From Noviherbaspirillum humi (GTDB lineage: Bacteria; Pseudomonadota; Gammaproteobacteria; Burkholderiales; Burkholderiaceae_D): a stretch of 64,000 nucleotides of DNA. A program made the translations under genes and the position numbers. The notes under the pieces were generated by a model. That model was given only the letters and a program-made list of their open reading frames with translations, was not told where the DNA came from and ran no database searches. This document shows positions 19,586-28,044 of this stretch, in pieces. The DNA is taken from positions 1 to 64,000 of the forward strand of contig NZ_FZOT01000012.1 of NCBI RefSeq assembly GCF_900188095.1, written 5' to 3'. Numbering within the stretch: position 1 is the first letter of the stretch; each line of letters opens with the position of its first letter.

Positions 19586-20266
19586 ATGCACGCCGCGTCC
19601 CTGCTGCACCTGCTGCAGTTCGCCAGCCCGTCGCTGCCGATCGGCGCCTACAGCTACTCGCAAGGACTGGAGGCGGCGCTGGAAAGCGGCCTCGTGAAAG
19701 ACGAGGCCGGCGCCGGCGTCTGGATCGCCGCCCATTTGATGCAGGTGGTGGCGCGCTTCGAGGCGCCGGTCTGCTGGCGGCTGATGCAGGCCTTCGCCGC
19801 GCGCGACGCGGAAGCGGTCCGGTTCTGGACAGAACACTTCATCGCCGCCCGCGACACCGCCGAGTTCCGCGCCGAGACGGTGCAGATGGGCTACTCGCTC
19901 AGCCGCCTGGTGCTGGACCTCGGCGTGGCCGACGAACCGCTGCGCGCCATCCTGCAAGCCGTGTCCGAAGTGCCGCTGCCCACCGCCATGGCCTTCGCCG
20001 TGGCGGCGCTGGACATGCCGCATGAGGAAGCGCTGCTGGCGACGCTCTTTGCCTGGGCGGAGAACCAGGTGCTGGCCTGCGTGAAGTCGGTGCCGCTCGG
20101 CCAGGTCGCCGGCCAGCGCCTGCTGCTTTCGCTGCGGCCGCAGATCGAACAGGCGGCCGCCGTTGCGCGGCAGCTGCAAGACCACGGGCTGTCGAACTGG
20201 GCGCCCGCCCTGTCGCTGCTGTCGATGCGCCACGAAACCCAGTACAGCCGTCTCTACCGTTCCTGA
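19586..20266 (+). CDS. ureF: Urease accessory protein UreF
   Basis: This 226-residue protein starts at 19586 (MHAASLLHLLQFASPSLPIG), immediately after ureE. Family motifs are PSLPIGAYSYSQGLEAALES, VLACVKSVPLGQVAGQRLL and LSLLSMRHETQYSRLYRS at the C-terminus. UreF bridges UreD and UreG in the maturation complex and is thought to gate GTP hydrolysis. Confidence 0.94.
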   Translation: MHAASLLHLLQFASPSLPIGAYSYSQGLEAALESGLVKDEAGAGVWIAAHLMQVVARFEAPVCWRLMQAFAARDAEAVRFWTEHFIAARDTAEFRAETVQMGYSLSRLVLDLGVADEPLRAILQAVSEVPLPTAMAFAVAALDMPHEEALLATLFAWAENQVLACVKSVPLGQVAGQRLLLSLRPQIEQAAAVARQLQDHGLSNWAPALSLLSMRHETQYSRLYRS

Positions 20267-20290
20267 ACCTTTTTACTTGAAACGCAACCC

Positions 20291-20911
20291 ATGACCACTT
20301 CTTCCAATCCCCTGCGCGTCGGCATCGGCGGCCCGGTCGGCTCCGGCAAGACGGCGCTGTGCGAAATGCTGTGCAAGGCCATGCGCGACCACTACGACAT
20401 GGCGGTCATCACCAACGACATCTACACCCGCGAGGACATGGAAATCCTGATGCGCGCCGAGGCGCTGCCGGCGGAGCGCCTGATGGGCGTGGAGACCGGC
20501 GGCTGTCCGCACACCGCGATCCGCGAGGATGCCTCCATCAACCTAGAAGCCATCGCCCGCATGTGCGCCGACTTCCCCGACCTCGACCTGATCCTGGTGG
20601 AGTCCGGCGGCGACAATCTCGCCGCCACTTTCAGCCCGGAGCTGTCCGACCTGACGATCTACGTCATCGATGTCGCCGGCGGCGAGAAGATCCCGCGCAA
20701 GGGCGGCCCGGGCATCACCCGCTCGGATCTGCTGATCATCAACAAGACCGACCTTGCCCCGCATGTCGGCGCGAACCTGGAAGTGATGGCGCGGGATGCG
20801 AAGAAGATGCGGGGGGAGCGGCCGTTCCTGTTCACCAATCTGCGCAGCGGCGAAGGGGTGAAGGAGGTAGTGGCGTTCATTCGGCGGGAGGGGTTGCTGG
20901 ATCAGGCGTAG
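20291..20911 (+). CDS. ureG: Urease accessory GTPase UreG
   Basis: This 206-residue SIMIBI GTPase has the P-loop [17 protein letters not shown] and [35 protein letters not shown] carries the metal-binding Cys-Pro-His, followed by [17 protein letters not shown] and the guanine-specificity [10 protein letters not shown]. It powers nickel insertion. Its TAG stop lies within GCGTAGCGGAGC, at the very edge of the following palindromic repeat. Confidence 0.96.
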   Translation: MTTSSNPLRVGIGGPVGSGKTALCEMLCKAMRDHYDMAVITNDIYTREDMEILMRAEALPAERLMGVETGGCPHTAIREDASINLEAIARMCADFPDLDLILVESGGDNLAATFSPELSDLTIYVIDVAGGEKIPRKGGPGITRSDLLIINKTDLAPHVGANLEVMARDAKKMRGERPFLFTNLRSGEGVKEVVAFIRREGLLDQA

Positions 20912-21299
20912 CGGAGCGGAGCAGGGGTTTCGCGGAGCACTGCTCCGCGCCTGCGGAGCCGGTCAGGCTTGCAAGTCTGACCATAGGGTGGTTCAAAATC
21001 TGACTACCTATCCTCCTCCTTGAACACGCGAATCCGGTCAGGCTTGCAAGCCTGACCGTGGGGCGAGGTCGCGCAGCAAAGAAAACTCCTCCCCTTTCAA
21101 GGGGGAGGTGGGGTGGGGGATGGGTTTCTTCCGGGACTAAAGAACATCCTTTAATCACGCTGGAACCCCATCCCCACCCTAACCCTCCCCTTGAAAGGGA
21201 GGGGACTGGGTAGTCAGCTTTTGAACCTCACCCACGGTCGGGCCTGCATGCCCGACCGGCTTCGCAGGCGCAACGCATGCGTTGCGAAACCCCTGCTAC
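20912..21299. repeat. Composite palindromic repeat, locus 4 (most complete copy)
   Basis: This copy is arranged as a large inverted structure, A - A' fragment - B - B' - A'. The left A (20920-20988) has stems GGAGCA/TGCTCC and GGTCAGGC/GTCTGACC. A second half-stem at 21034-21056 has GGTCAGGC/GCCTGACC. B hairpins CTCCCCTTTC/GGGGGAG (about 21087-21108) and ACCCTCCCCTT/AAAGGGAGGGG (about 21180-21204) flank AAAGAACATCCTTTA. The right A' (21236-21296) has GGTCGGGC/GCCCGACC and CGCAACGCA/TGCGTTGCG. It lies between convergent genes and reaches the stop codons of both. Confidence 0.88.
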
Positions 21300-22765
21300 G
21301 CCCACGCCAACACCAGACAAGCCACCCCCACATTCACCACCGCAAATCGCCAGTTCCTTCCCATGCTGATCGCATACAGGCTCTCCCCCGCATAACGGCT
21401 GGCCGTCAGCGACACCACCGAAAACGGCGTCACGCTGGCCGACAATCCCCACCCCGCGAGAATGGCCGCCATGTGCACCAGCGGCGGCACCGCCAGCACT
21501 TCCGGCGTCAGGCTGGAGGCGAGGAACACCGCCGACAGCACCGGATGGATGCCGATCACCGCCGTGCCCAGGATCACCAGCAGCAGGAAGGCGATGCCGA
21601 GCAGCGCGTGGCCCGAGAGGACGCCGCCGATGGCTGCGATCCATGAAGCTGGAAAGGCGCTGGCCATGATGCTCCCGGCGCAGCCGGCGGCGATGAACAG
21701 CAGCGCTTCGCTGGCCAGGTTCGGGAAGCGCTGCATGCCCTGCCAGACCTGAAGCGCACCCAGCCTCAGGCGCGACTGGCCCGGCGCGGCGCTGGCCATG
21801 AACGAATTGGCCAGCAGCGCCACCCAGGGCGCCAGCAGGATGATCGCGGCGGAAATGATGATGTTCAGCAGGCGGCTGGTGGCGATCAGCAGGCCGAGGA
21901 AGCCGAGCAGCGACACCATCAGCGGCAGCGCCGAACGGAGGATCACGCCGGTTGGCGTCGGCGCCTGCGCCTCCCCGGCCGTCATCTCGCCGGCCTGCCG
22001 ATTCGGCTGCATCAGCACGCCGACGATCAGGATCATCTGCCCCAGAGCCAGGCCGGTGGGGAAGACCTCGATCCAGTGCAGCGAGGGATAGAGTGCCAGC
22101 AGGATGGCCATATTGCCGAAGATGGGGCTCCAGCAGCTGGCGGCGGCGAAGCCGCGTCCGACTGCCACCACCGTGGCGGTGCGGGTCTCGCTGCGTCCTT
22201 CGTTGGTCGGCGCGGCCATCACGAACATCAGGTTGGCGCCGGCCAGGCCGAGGATGCCGGAGAAGAACTGGCTTGCCAGCGTGAAGGCGAGATAACGGGC
22301 GCGGCCCTGGCGCTCGCGCAGGCAGGAGCCGATGAAGCCGATGCGGTGGCTCTGCACCGCGCTGCGCGCGATCAGCATCACGCTGGAGGTCACCGACAGC
22401 AGCAGCCCGGCGATGAACACCCCGCGCTGGAGCGCCGAGATCGGATCGCGCGCGAACGGCAGCGCCGCCAACCCGGCTGCGGATAACAACAGCGAGGTCG
22501 CGCGCAGCTTGCCGTTGATGCGCGGGAAGCCTGCGGCGATGAGCAGCAGCGCCGCCAGCGCCGTCGGCAGCGCCAGCCAGCCAGGCCCGCCGAAGGCGCG
22601 AATGAGACTGAGGATAATCAGGGCCAGCACGGCGACGATGCCAAGCCGGGTGCGCCGGCTGTCGAGTTTATCGGGCTGGAGGCCGGCGGAGGGGGAAGGC
22701 GGATTCAAGTAAACGGCTCTGGGCTTCTTGTTATGCGACTTAACTAAAACGCATCGACTTTCCAT
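21296..22765 (-). CDS. Polytopic inner-membrane protein, possible ion/solute transporter
   Basis: This 489-residue, highly hydrophobic protein has about a dozen predicted membrane segments. A central motif, NEGRSETRTATVVAVGRGFA followed by SCWSPIFGNMAILLALYPS, and a second, LAGWGLSASVTPFSVVSLTA, resemble the paired re-entrant regions of IT-superfamily transporters (such as ArsB, NhaD or DctM-like). I could not tie it to a named family. The start at 22765 has few alternatives. Its TAG stop (21296-21298) is formed by the border of the palindromic repeat. It is convergent with ureG and divergent from the lipoprotein gene. A link to urea or ammonium is not evident. Confidence 0.7.
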   Translation of the reverse strand: MESRCVLVKSHNKKPRAVYLNPPSPSAGLQPDKLDSRRTRLGIVAVLALIILSLIRAFGGPGWLALPTALAALLLIAAGFPRINGKLRATSLLLSAAGLAALPFARDPISALQRGVFIAGLLLSVTSSVMLIARSAVQSHRIGFIGSCLRERQGRARYLAFTLASQFFSGILGLAGANLMFVMAAPTNEGRSETRTATVVAVGRGFAAASCWSPIFGNMAILLALYPSLHWIEVFPTGLALGQMILIVGVLMQPNRQAGEMTAGEAQAPTPTGVILRSALPLMVSLLGFLGLLIATSRLLNIIISAAIILLAPWVALLANSFMASAAPGQSRLRLGALQVWQGMQRFPNLASEALLFIAAGCAGSIMASAFPASWIAAIGGVLSGHALLGIAFLLLVILGTAVIGIHPVLSAVFLASSLTPEVLAVPPLVHMAAILAGWGLSASVTPFSVVSLTASRYAGESLYAISMGRNWRFAVVNVGVACLVLAWA

Positions 22766-22905
22766 ATTGCAGAAGTCTTGACGCAGTCGGCATTATCGGC
22801 GGGAACTCGGGCGCCGGGCAAACCTTTCGGCGCTGCGCTTGAGAGCCCACAAAAGTTGAGTTTTTGTCAAGCCTAGACTGGCCGAAATTCGCTTAGGGAG
22901 AATCC

Positions 22906-24360
22906 ATGAAAAGAGCGCCGCGTCCTCAACTCACCATCCTTGCCATCATCATCGCCAGCGGCCTGACCGCCTGTGGCGGCGGAGGCGGGGATTCCGCCAC
23001 GACCGCCACACGCTCCGCCAGCGACAACGCAGCCCCATCGCCCTCCCCCTCTCCTTCGCCATCGCCATCGCCTTCACCCAGCCCGTCGCCTTCAAGCACC
23101 GTGCTGTCCATGACCTGCGTGGACGGCGCCGATTACCAGTGCAGCGGCGGCAGCATCGTCCGCACCGACAATGGCGTGGCGCTGACCAGCTCCGGCGTGC
23201 AGGTCTATGGCCGCTCCACCAGCGACGTGATCAACGAGAGCGCGAACGTAAGCACCGCTTCCGGCCTGGCGCCGGCCAGCGGCGGCGTAGCCGAGATGCG
23301 CATCGGCCGCCAGGGAGACGCGGTCAACCGCGCCGCCGTCCTGCTGCGTAACCTGGGCCTCACCTGGGACGGCAAGGTGGAGCGTCCGCTCATCATCGAA
23401 ACCTTCAAGACCACCCAGGGCCGGGTGCAGCTCGATGGCAACGGCGCCCTGCAGTCGTCGACCACGCTGCCGCCGCCGTCCGACCTGGGCTTCTACGATT
23501 TCGCCGACAGGGGCCCGGCCGCCACCCAGGCCAATTACGCCAACAACCAGTATTTCCCGCGCAGCGAGCCGTCGCGCTGCGGCGCCGGCGCCGCGACTTG
23601 CCCGACCACCGACACCGCCGGCCTGAGCACGCAGAGCGGCAACTGGCGCAGCGGCGGCACAGCGCCGGACCGCATCGATGGGGTTCGCCTGCACAACGAC
23701 GGCGACATCCATGCCGGCAACGGCAGGCCCGACGCCAACGGCAATCCCACCATCCTCCCGGGCGGCAGCGGCATCGGCGTGCCCTTCCCCGGATCCAAGG
23801 GTTACCGCAGCCTGTCGGACTTCAGCTACCGCTACGGCAACCTCGCCGCCTGGACTACCCAGGACACGGTGCAGATCGCCGAATGGACGCTTGGCTCGAT
23901 GCAGGAACATAACAAGCTCAGGCGCGGCCTGGTGGCCTTCGGCGACGTGACCGACGCCGCTCAGGTGCCGGCCAGCGGCAGCGCCAGCTATACCGGCATG
24001 GTCTATGGCTGGTATGCGCCCAATGGCGTTGACGATGCGTCGCCCTTCAGCGGCACGGCGACGGTGCAGGTGAACTTCGCCACCCGCAAAGCCACCGTGA
24101 CGTTGCAGAACCCGGTGCTGGAAACGGGAGGCGCTTCGGTGCCGGTAGGCTTGTCGGCGGTGCTCGACATCGGCAGCGGCAACCTGGCCGGCTACTTCAC
24201 CGGCAGCGCTTCCAACCTCAGCCTCTCGGGCGGCATGAGCGGGCGCTGGTTCGGCCCGGTGAGCAACGGGGCGCCGGCGGAGGTGGGGGGAACGTTCACC
24301 CTGTCGAATAGCGGGTCGAAAGCGGTTGCGCTGGGAGGGTTCATCGGGCGACGGCAGTAG
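22906..24360 (+). CDS. TbpB/FHbp-like surface lipoprotein
   Basis: This 484-residue lipoprotein has the lipobox LTAC (Cys23) followed by GGGGGD. A (Ser-Pro)n linker at about residues 45-66 is encoded by CCATCG/CCTTCG-type repeats. The body is rich in Gly, Ser and Asn. The C-terminal part (about 360-484: GMVYGWYAPNGVDDASPFSG, then ATVQVNFATRKATVTLQNPV, ending ALGGFIGRRQ) has the alternating pattern of the 8-stranded barrel of transferrin-binding-protein B/factor H-binding-type lipoproteins, including the usual GGxFxG-like finish. Such proteins are often surface-displayed by Slam translocators, but none is visible here. The ligand is unknown. It could also be another beta-rich lipoprotein. Confidence 0.65.
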   Translation: MKRAPRPQLTILAIIIASGLTACGGGGGDSATTATRSASDNAAPSPSPSPSPSPSPSPSPSPSSTVLSMTCVDGADYQCSGGSIVRTDNGVALTSSGVQVYGRSTSDVINESANVSTASGLAPASGGVAEMRIGRQGDAVNRAAVLLRNLGLTWDGKVERPLIIETFKTTQGRVQLDGNGALQSSTTLPPPSDLGFYDFADRGPAATQANYANNQYFPRSEPSRCGAGAATCPTTDTAGLSTQSGNWRSGGTAPDRIDGVRLHNDGDIHAGNGRPDANGNPTILPGGSGIGVPFPGSKGYRSLSDFSYRYGNLAAWTTQDTVQIAEWTLGSMQEHNKLRRGLVAFGDVTDAAQVPASGSASYTGMVYGWYAPNGVDDASPFSGTATVQVNFATRKATVTLQNPVLETGGASVPVGLSAVLDIGSGNLAGYFTGSASNLSLSGGMSGRWFGPVSNGAPAEVGGTFTLSNSGSKAVALGGFIGRRQ

Positions 24361-24839
24361 GGAGGCGCAGCGAGGAGCGTAGCGAGGGGCGTAGCAGGGG
24401 TTTCGCACCGCATGCGGTGCGCCTGCGAAGCCGGGTGCGCTTGCAAGCGCACCCGTGGGTGAGGGTTAAGGCCTGACTACCCAGCTCCCTCCCCTTTCAA
24501 GGGGGAGGTTAGGAGGGGGATGGGGTTCTTCTGCATTCAAAGGACGTTCTTTAAGCGCACCAGAAACCCACCCTCACCCACGAATGCGCTTGCAAGCGCA
24601 TTCGGCTGCGCAGGCGCGAAGCGGTGCTTCGCGAATTCCCTGCTGCGCCCCTAACCCTCCCCTTCAAAGGGAGGGGGCTTCCTTTACTGCCCGACCTCAC
24701 CTCACGGTCAGGCTTGCAAGCCTGACCGGCTTCGCAGGCGCGACGCATGCGTCGCGAATTCCCTGCTGCGCCCGCCTTGCTGCATTTATTTTGGGCTACA
24801 CTAGCGCCTCTCATTTTCGATGCAGAAAGACGGAAAGCG
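24361..24839. repeat. Composite palindromic repeat, locus 5
   Basis: The element spans about 24391-24773. The left A has stems CACCGCA/TGCGGTG and GGGTGCGC/GCGCACCC. B hairpins follow, with CTCCCCTTTC/GGGGGAG. Inverted A' units have GAATGCGC/GCGCATTC, CGAAGC-GGT-GCTTCG, GGTCAGGC/GCCTGACC and CGCGACGCA/TGCGTCGCG. It starts GTAGCAGGGG and lies between the lipoprotein and cytochrome b561 genes. Bases 24774-24839 hold the leader of the cytochrome gene. No gene is visible. Confidence 0.87.
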
Positions 24840-25505
24840 ATGCGCAAGATACGTGTCTGGGATCTGCCCACGCGGCTGTTCCACTGGAGCCTTGCCCTGC
24901 TGGTGGCCACTGCGGTCATCACCCAATCGATAGGCGGCAATGCCATGACCTGGCACTTCCGCGCCGGCTACGCGGTGTTGGCGCTGATCGCCTTCCGGCT
25001 CGCGTGGGGCTTCATCGGTCCGCGCTATGCGCGCTTCGCCAGCTTCATCTATGGCCCTTCCACCATCGTCGGCTATGTCGCCGGCGGCAAGCAGGCGCTC
25101 AAGGAAAAGTACCTCGGCCACAACCCGCTCGGCAGCCTGTCGGTGTTCGCGCTGCTCGCGGTGGTGCTGGCCCAGGCGGCCAGCGGCCTGTTCTCCAACG
25201 ATGACATCGCCTACGACGGACCGATGGTGAAGTTCATCACCAAGGAACTGTCGGACCAGATCACCTGGTTCCACAAGGACCTCAATGCCTGGCTGGTGTA
25301 TGGCCTGGTGGCGCTGCATGTGGCCGCCATCGTGTTCTACCGCGTTCGCAAGCGCCAGAACCTGGTGCGCGCCATGATCACCGGCGACCAAGAGGTGGAC
25401 TTCGATGCCGTGCCGGCCGACGACTCCTGGAAAACCCGCCTGCTGGCGCTGGTCGTGCTGGCGCTGTGCGCGGCGGGGGTGACTTACCTGGTGACGCTGC
25501 GCTAG
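24840..25505 (+). CDS. Cytochrome b561 family protein
   Basis: This 221-residue membrane cytochrome starts at 24840 (MRKIRVWDLPTRLFHWSLAL). The opening WDLPTRLFHWSLALLV with heme-ligand His15, a second His in MTWHFRAGYAVLALIAFRLA and a further His pair near LSDQITWFHKDLNAWLVYGL and ALHVAAIVFYRV match the four-helix prokaryotic cytochrome b561/Ni-Fe-hydrogenase-type b subunit. It would pass electrons between quinol and a periplasmic c-type cytochrome. The convergent cytochrome c' is a plausible neighbour partner. Confidence 0.9.
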   Translation: MRKIRVWDLPTRLFHWSLALLVATAVITQSIGGNAMTWHFRAGYAVLALIAFRLAWGFIGPRYARFASFIYGPSTIVGYVAGGKQALKEKYLGHNPLGSLSVFALLAVVLAQAASGLFSNDDIAYDGPMVKFITKELSDQITWFHKDLNAWLVYGLVALHVAAIVFYRVRKRQNLVRAMITGDQEVDFDAVPADDSWKTRLLALVVLALCAAGVTYLVTLR

Positions 25506-25531
25506 CCGCGGCACGGAGCGTCACCCAAACA

Positions 25532-25558
25532 AAAAGGCGCCGGGAACCGGCGCCTTTT
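25532..25558. terminator. Bidirectional intrinsic terminator between cytochrome genes
   Basis: A perfect stem, AAAAGGCGCCGG/CCGGCGCCTTTT, has a GAA loop. It is preceded by A-rich and followed by T-rich sequence, so it can work on both strands for the convergent genes. Confidence 0.85.
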
Positions 25559-25598
25559 GCTTTTGCGGCCAATGACCGCTTACGACCATCAGGGCCGC

Positions 25599-26054
25599 TT
25601 ACTTGTTGCGGTAGTTGTCGTGGCAGCTCTTGCAGGACTGGCCGACGCCGCCGAAGGCCGCCTTGATCGCCTTCAGGTCGCCCGACTTGGCGGCGGTGTT
25701 CAGCTTGGCCACTTCGGCCTGCATCTTCTCGGCGGCGCCGTTGAACTTGTCGCGCTCGGTCCAGATTTCCGGCTTGGCCTTGGAATCGGTGGTGGTATTC
25801 GGCACGAATGCCTGCCACGGCAGCTTGGACAGTGTTTCCAGCAGGGCAGCGTCCGCTTCCACGCTGGCCTTGTCGTAGGGCTTCTCCTCCTTCACCACCG
25901 CGCCGATGCGGCCGGTATAGGCGCCGATCAGGGTGAAGGCGGCCTTGCGGAACTTGACGGCATCTTCCGGCTTGGCGAACTGGGCCTGCGCCTGGGCAAA
26001 GAAGGGAACGGCGGCCAGCGCGGCGAAAGCCAGGCCTGCAAACATGCGTTTCAT
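25599..26054 (-). CDS. Cytochrome c' (CytC-555/556 type)
   Basis: This 151-residue periplasmic protein starts at 26054 with AGGAGT upstream on the minus strand. A signal peptide (MKRMFAGLAFAALAAVPFFA, cleavage near QAQA) is followed by an all-helical body. The heme motif CKSCH (C141, C144, H145) lies close to the C-terminus, the defining arrangement of cytochrome c'. Such proteins bind NO or act in electron transfer. It is convergent with the cytochrome b561 gene. Confidence 0.93.
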   Translation of the reverse strand: MKRMFAGLAFAALAAVPFFAQAQAQFAKPEDAVKFRKAAFTLIGAYTGRIGAVVKEEKPYDKASVEADAALLETLSKLPWQAFVPNTTTDSKAKPEIWTERDKFNGAAEKMQAEVAKLNTAAKSGDLKAIKAAFGGVGQSCKSCHDNYRNK

Positions 26055-26756
26055 GGAGCGACTCCTTGGTTGTCGTTTGATGTTGTTTTCCAAATCGGCT
26101 GCAGCGCTTGGGCGACACGATGCTCTGGTCGGACTGCAAGCGCATCATAGCGCAACTTGCCCTCCCGGTTTCCTGCAGGCACATCAATCTGCCAACGAAA
26201 AGTCCCAAGCCCGCCGACTGTTTTGAAAATGGGCGCCGGCTTTCCCGCTGTCACGCGTTTCAGCACCCCATGCCGCGCCCTGCCCGCCTGCGGCGCGGGA
26301 AAGTTCATCTTGTAAAAAATCGCGTGCGCCGCCCTGACGGTCGGCCAATGCGTAAATTTTTCATAGGGGTTGTAAGAGCGGCTGGCCATTCCGGACCGCC
26401 TCGGCGACGTGAGGCCGCAGGGCCGGTACGGGCTAGAGGAGACCGCCGGCAACACCGGCGGCTGCAGCCATGCCGCCACTGGCATCGGCTACACCGGCGT
26501 CCAAAACCTGAAAGTCGATGCCGTCTAGCAGCAAGCCAGGAGCGCCACCAAAACCGCCCTGCGCGGCTGGCAGCTGGGCGGCAAACACCTGATGGGTCCA
26601 GTCACCCTCGCCGCCGGCGTGACGCACAAGCGCCAATCCGCTGCAGCAAAGCAATCTGCGGGACCGCAGGCAACATGGCACATCACTTGCATGGGTGAAG
26701 ACGTCTCCGCCTCTTAAGGTCTGACGTCATGTCTCCTCCCCCCTTAGGAAGCTTGG
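26055..26756. other. Intergenic region without a supported gene
   Basis: About 700 bases hold no open frame I believe in. The + strand around 26430-26690 reads in one frame GLEETAGNTGGCSHAATGIG, then YTGVQNLKVDAV, an amber stop, and later RGWQLGGKHLMGPVTLAAGV. This could be the residue of a degraded gene. A strong + strand terminator follows at 26757, which implies that something upstream is, or was, transcribed rightward. The leftward frame over 26433-26681 looks like its antisense shadow. Confidence 0.4.
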
Positions 26757-26786
26757 GCCGATGATTGCGATCATCGGCTTTTTTTT
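26757..26786 (+). terminator. Strong intrinsic terminator with no intact gene upstream
   Basis: A nine-base stem, GCCGATGAT/ATCATCGGC, with loop TGCG is followed by eight T residues on the + strand. The neighbouring genes on both sides run leftward, so it does not serve a visible coding gene. Confidence 0.85.
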
Positions 26787-26828
26787 GCCCGGCGCACCAT
26801 CGCTTCGTGCGGCTTCGTGAGCCGCGGC

Positions 26829-27056
26829 TCAATGCATCGTCGGCCTGAAGGACGGGTCTTCGCCGACGCTGCCGACTTCGGCCTGATCCTCGCTGGCCGC
26901 CTGCGCCAGCGTTTCGCCGATCAGCTCCGGCGGAACCGTCGCCAGCTTCTCCTGTAGCATGTGAACCGGCATGCGCTCGTTCCGGCCGTGGTCCCATTGG
27001 GCATAGGCATCGGTGATCTGCTTCCAGATTACTGCCTGAGTCGCGTTCATCGTCAT
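26829..27056 (-). CDS. Small hypothetical protein
   Basis: This 75-residue protein starts at 27056 (MTMNATQAVIWKQITDAYAQ), with GGAGG a few bases upstream on the minus strand. The longer reading from 27170 overlaps the promoter region of the divergent gene. It is mostly helical and acidic (PPELIGETLAQAASEDQAEV). I do not recognise a family. It is transcribed divergently from the DUF2076 gene. Confidence 0.6.
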   Translation of the reverse strand: MTMNATQAVIWKQITDAYAQWDHGRNERMPVHMLQEKLATVPPELIGETLAQAASEDQAEVGSVGEDPSFRPTMH

Positions 27057-27168
27057 CGCATCCTCCATGTCGTGAAGCCAGTTGGAGACGCGGCGGGCGG
27101 ATCGGTTCGCCGAACGACCGGCGCATGCCAAAGTCAAATCAGACAACCTTTCGCGATGGAGCACGAGC

Positions 27169-27918
27169 ATGTCACCACAGGAACATCAATTGCTGAACGG
27201 CTTTCTGGAGCAGCTGGTGCAGGCAAGGGGCATCAGCAAGGACCCCGAGGCGGATACGCTGATCCGCAACGCCGTGGCGCGCCAGCCCGACGCCGCCTAT
27301 CTGCTGGTGCAGCGGGCGCTGCTGATGGACCAGGCGCTGAACAATGCGAAGGCGGAGATCGCCCGCCTCGAGAGCCAGGTGAGCCAGCTGGAAGCAGCGC
27401 GCGGCGGCCAGGGTGCCGGCCGCGGCGGCTTTCTCGATTCGGCATCCGCCTGGGGCAATAGCGCCAGCACGCCCGCCTACAATGCGCCGCCGGCGCAACC
27501 CGGCGGCCGCGGCATGCCGGCGCAGGCGCCGGCCCAGCCCTATGCGCAGGCGCCCATGGCCCAGCAGGGCTATGCGCCACCCCGCTCCGGATTCTTCGGC
27601 GGCGGCGCCGGCAGCCTGCTCGGCACCGCCGCCGCCACGGCTGCCGGCGTGGCCGGGGGCGCCTTCCTGTTCCAGGGCATCGAGCACCTGATGGGAGGCC
27701 ACCATGGCCGCGGCTTCGGCGACATGGCCAATGCCGGCAATGCCCCGGTGGAAAACACGACCGTCAACAACTATTACGGCAGCGAAGAGGCGCCGGCGGC
27801 CGGGCTGGACAACGCAGGGCTGGACAACGCCGGGTTGGACAATGCCGGCTACGACGATTCGGCGAGCTTTAACGACAGCGGCAGCGACTTCGGCAGCGAC
27901 GATCCGAACACGATTTGA
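27169..27918 (+). CDS. DUF2076 family protein
   Basis: This 249-residue protein starts at 27169 (MSPQEHQLLNGFLEQLVQAR). The N-terminal helical segment up to about residue 75 (DPEADTLIRNAVARQPDAAY, LLVQRALLMDQAL) is the DUF2076 signature. A Pro/Ala/Gly/Gln-rich linker follows, then a glycine-alanine hydrophobic stretch (GSLLGTAAATAAGVAGGAFL). An acidic tail contains GLDNA three times, then GYDD and repeated S/D. The family is described as a putative periplasmic or envelope-associated protein, and the function is unknown. Confidence 0.8.
   Translation: MSPQEHQLLNGFLEQLVQARGISKDPEADTLIRNAVARQPDAAYLLVQRALLMDQALNNAKAEIARLESQVSQLEAARGGQGAGRGGFLDSASAWGNSASTPAYNAPPAQPGGRGMPAQAPAQPYAQAPMAQQGYAPPRSGFFGGGAGSLLGTAAATAAGVAGGAFLFQGIEHLMGGHHGRGFGDMANAGNAPVENTTVNNYYGSEEAPAAGLDNAGLDNAGLDNAGYDDSASFNDSGSDFGSDDPNTI
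27794..27853 (+). repeat. 15-bp tandem repeat coding GLDNA in the DUF2076 gene
   Basis: Near-identical 15-mers (GGGCTGGACAACGCA, GGGCTGGACAACGCC, GGGTTGGACAATGCC) are followed by a diverged GGCTACGACGATTCG. They encode GLDNA three times, then GYDDS. Length variation between strains would be expected. Confidence 0.8.
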
Positions 27919-28044
27919 TCGCCGGCAACGACGCCGCCTGCTGGCGATCACAAAAGCCGCCGCGGCGGCGCGCCGTCTTGAAACTCGACAACGGTTTCAT
28001 GGTCTGTAGAAGGATTACCTTCTCAGGGGCGCCGTCGCCTTTTT

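Noticed and set aside
26433-26681. Leftward 82-codon frame in the 26 kb gap
   Set aside because: There is no ribosome-binding site, the composition is Ala/Gly-rich, and it is likely antisense to a degraded + strand relic.
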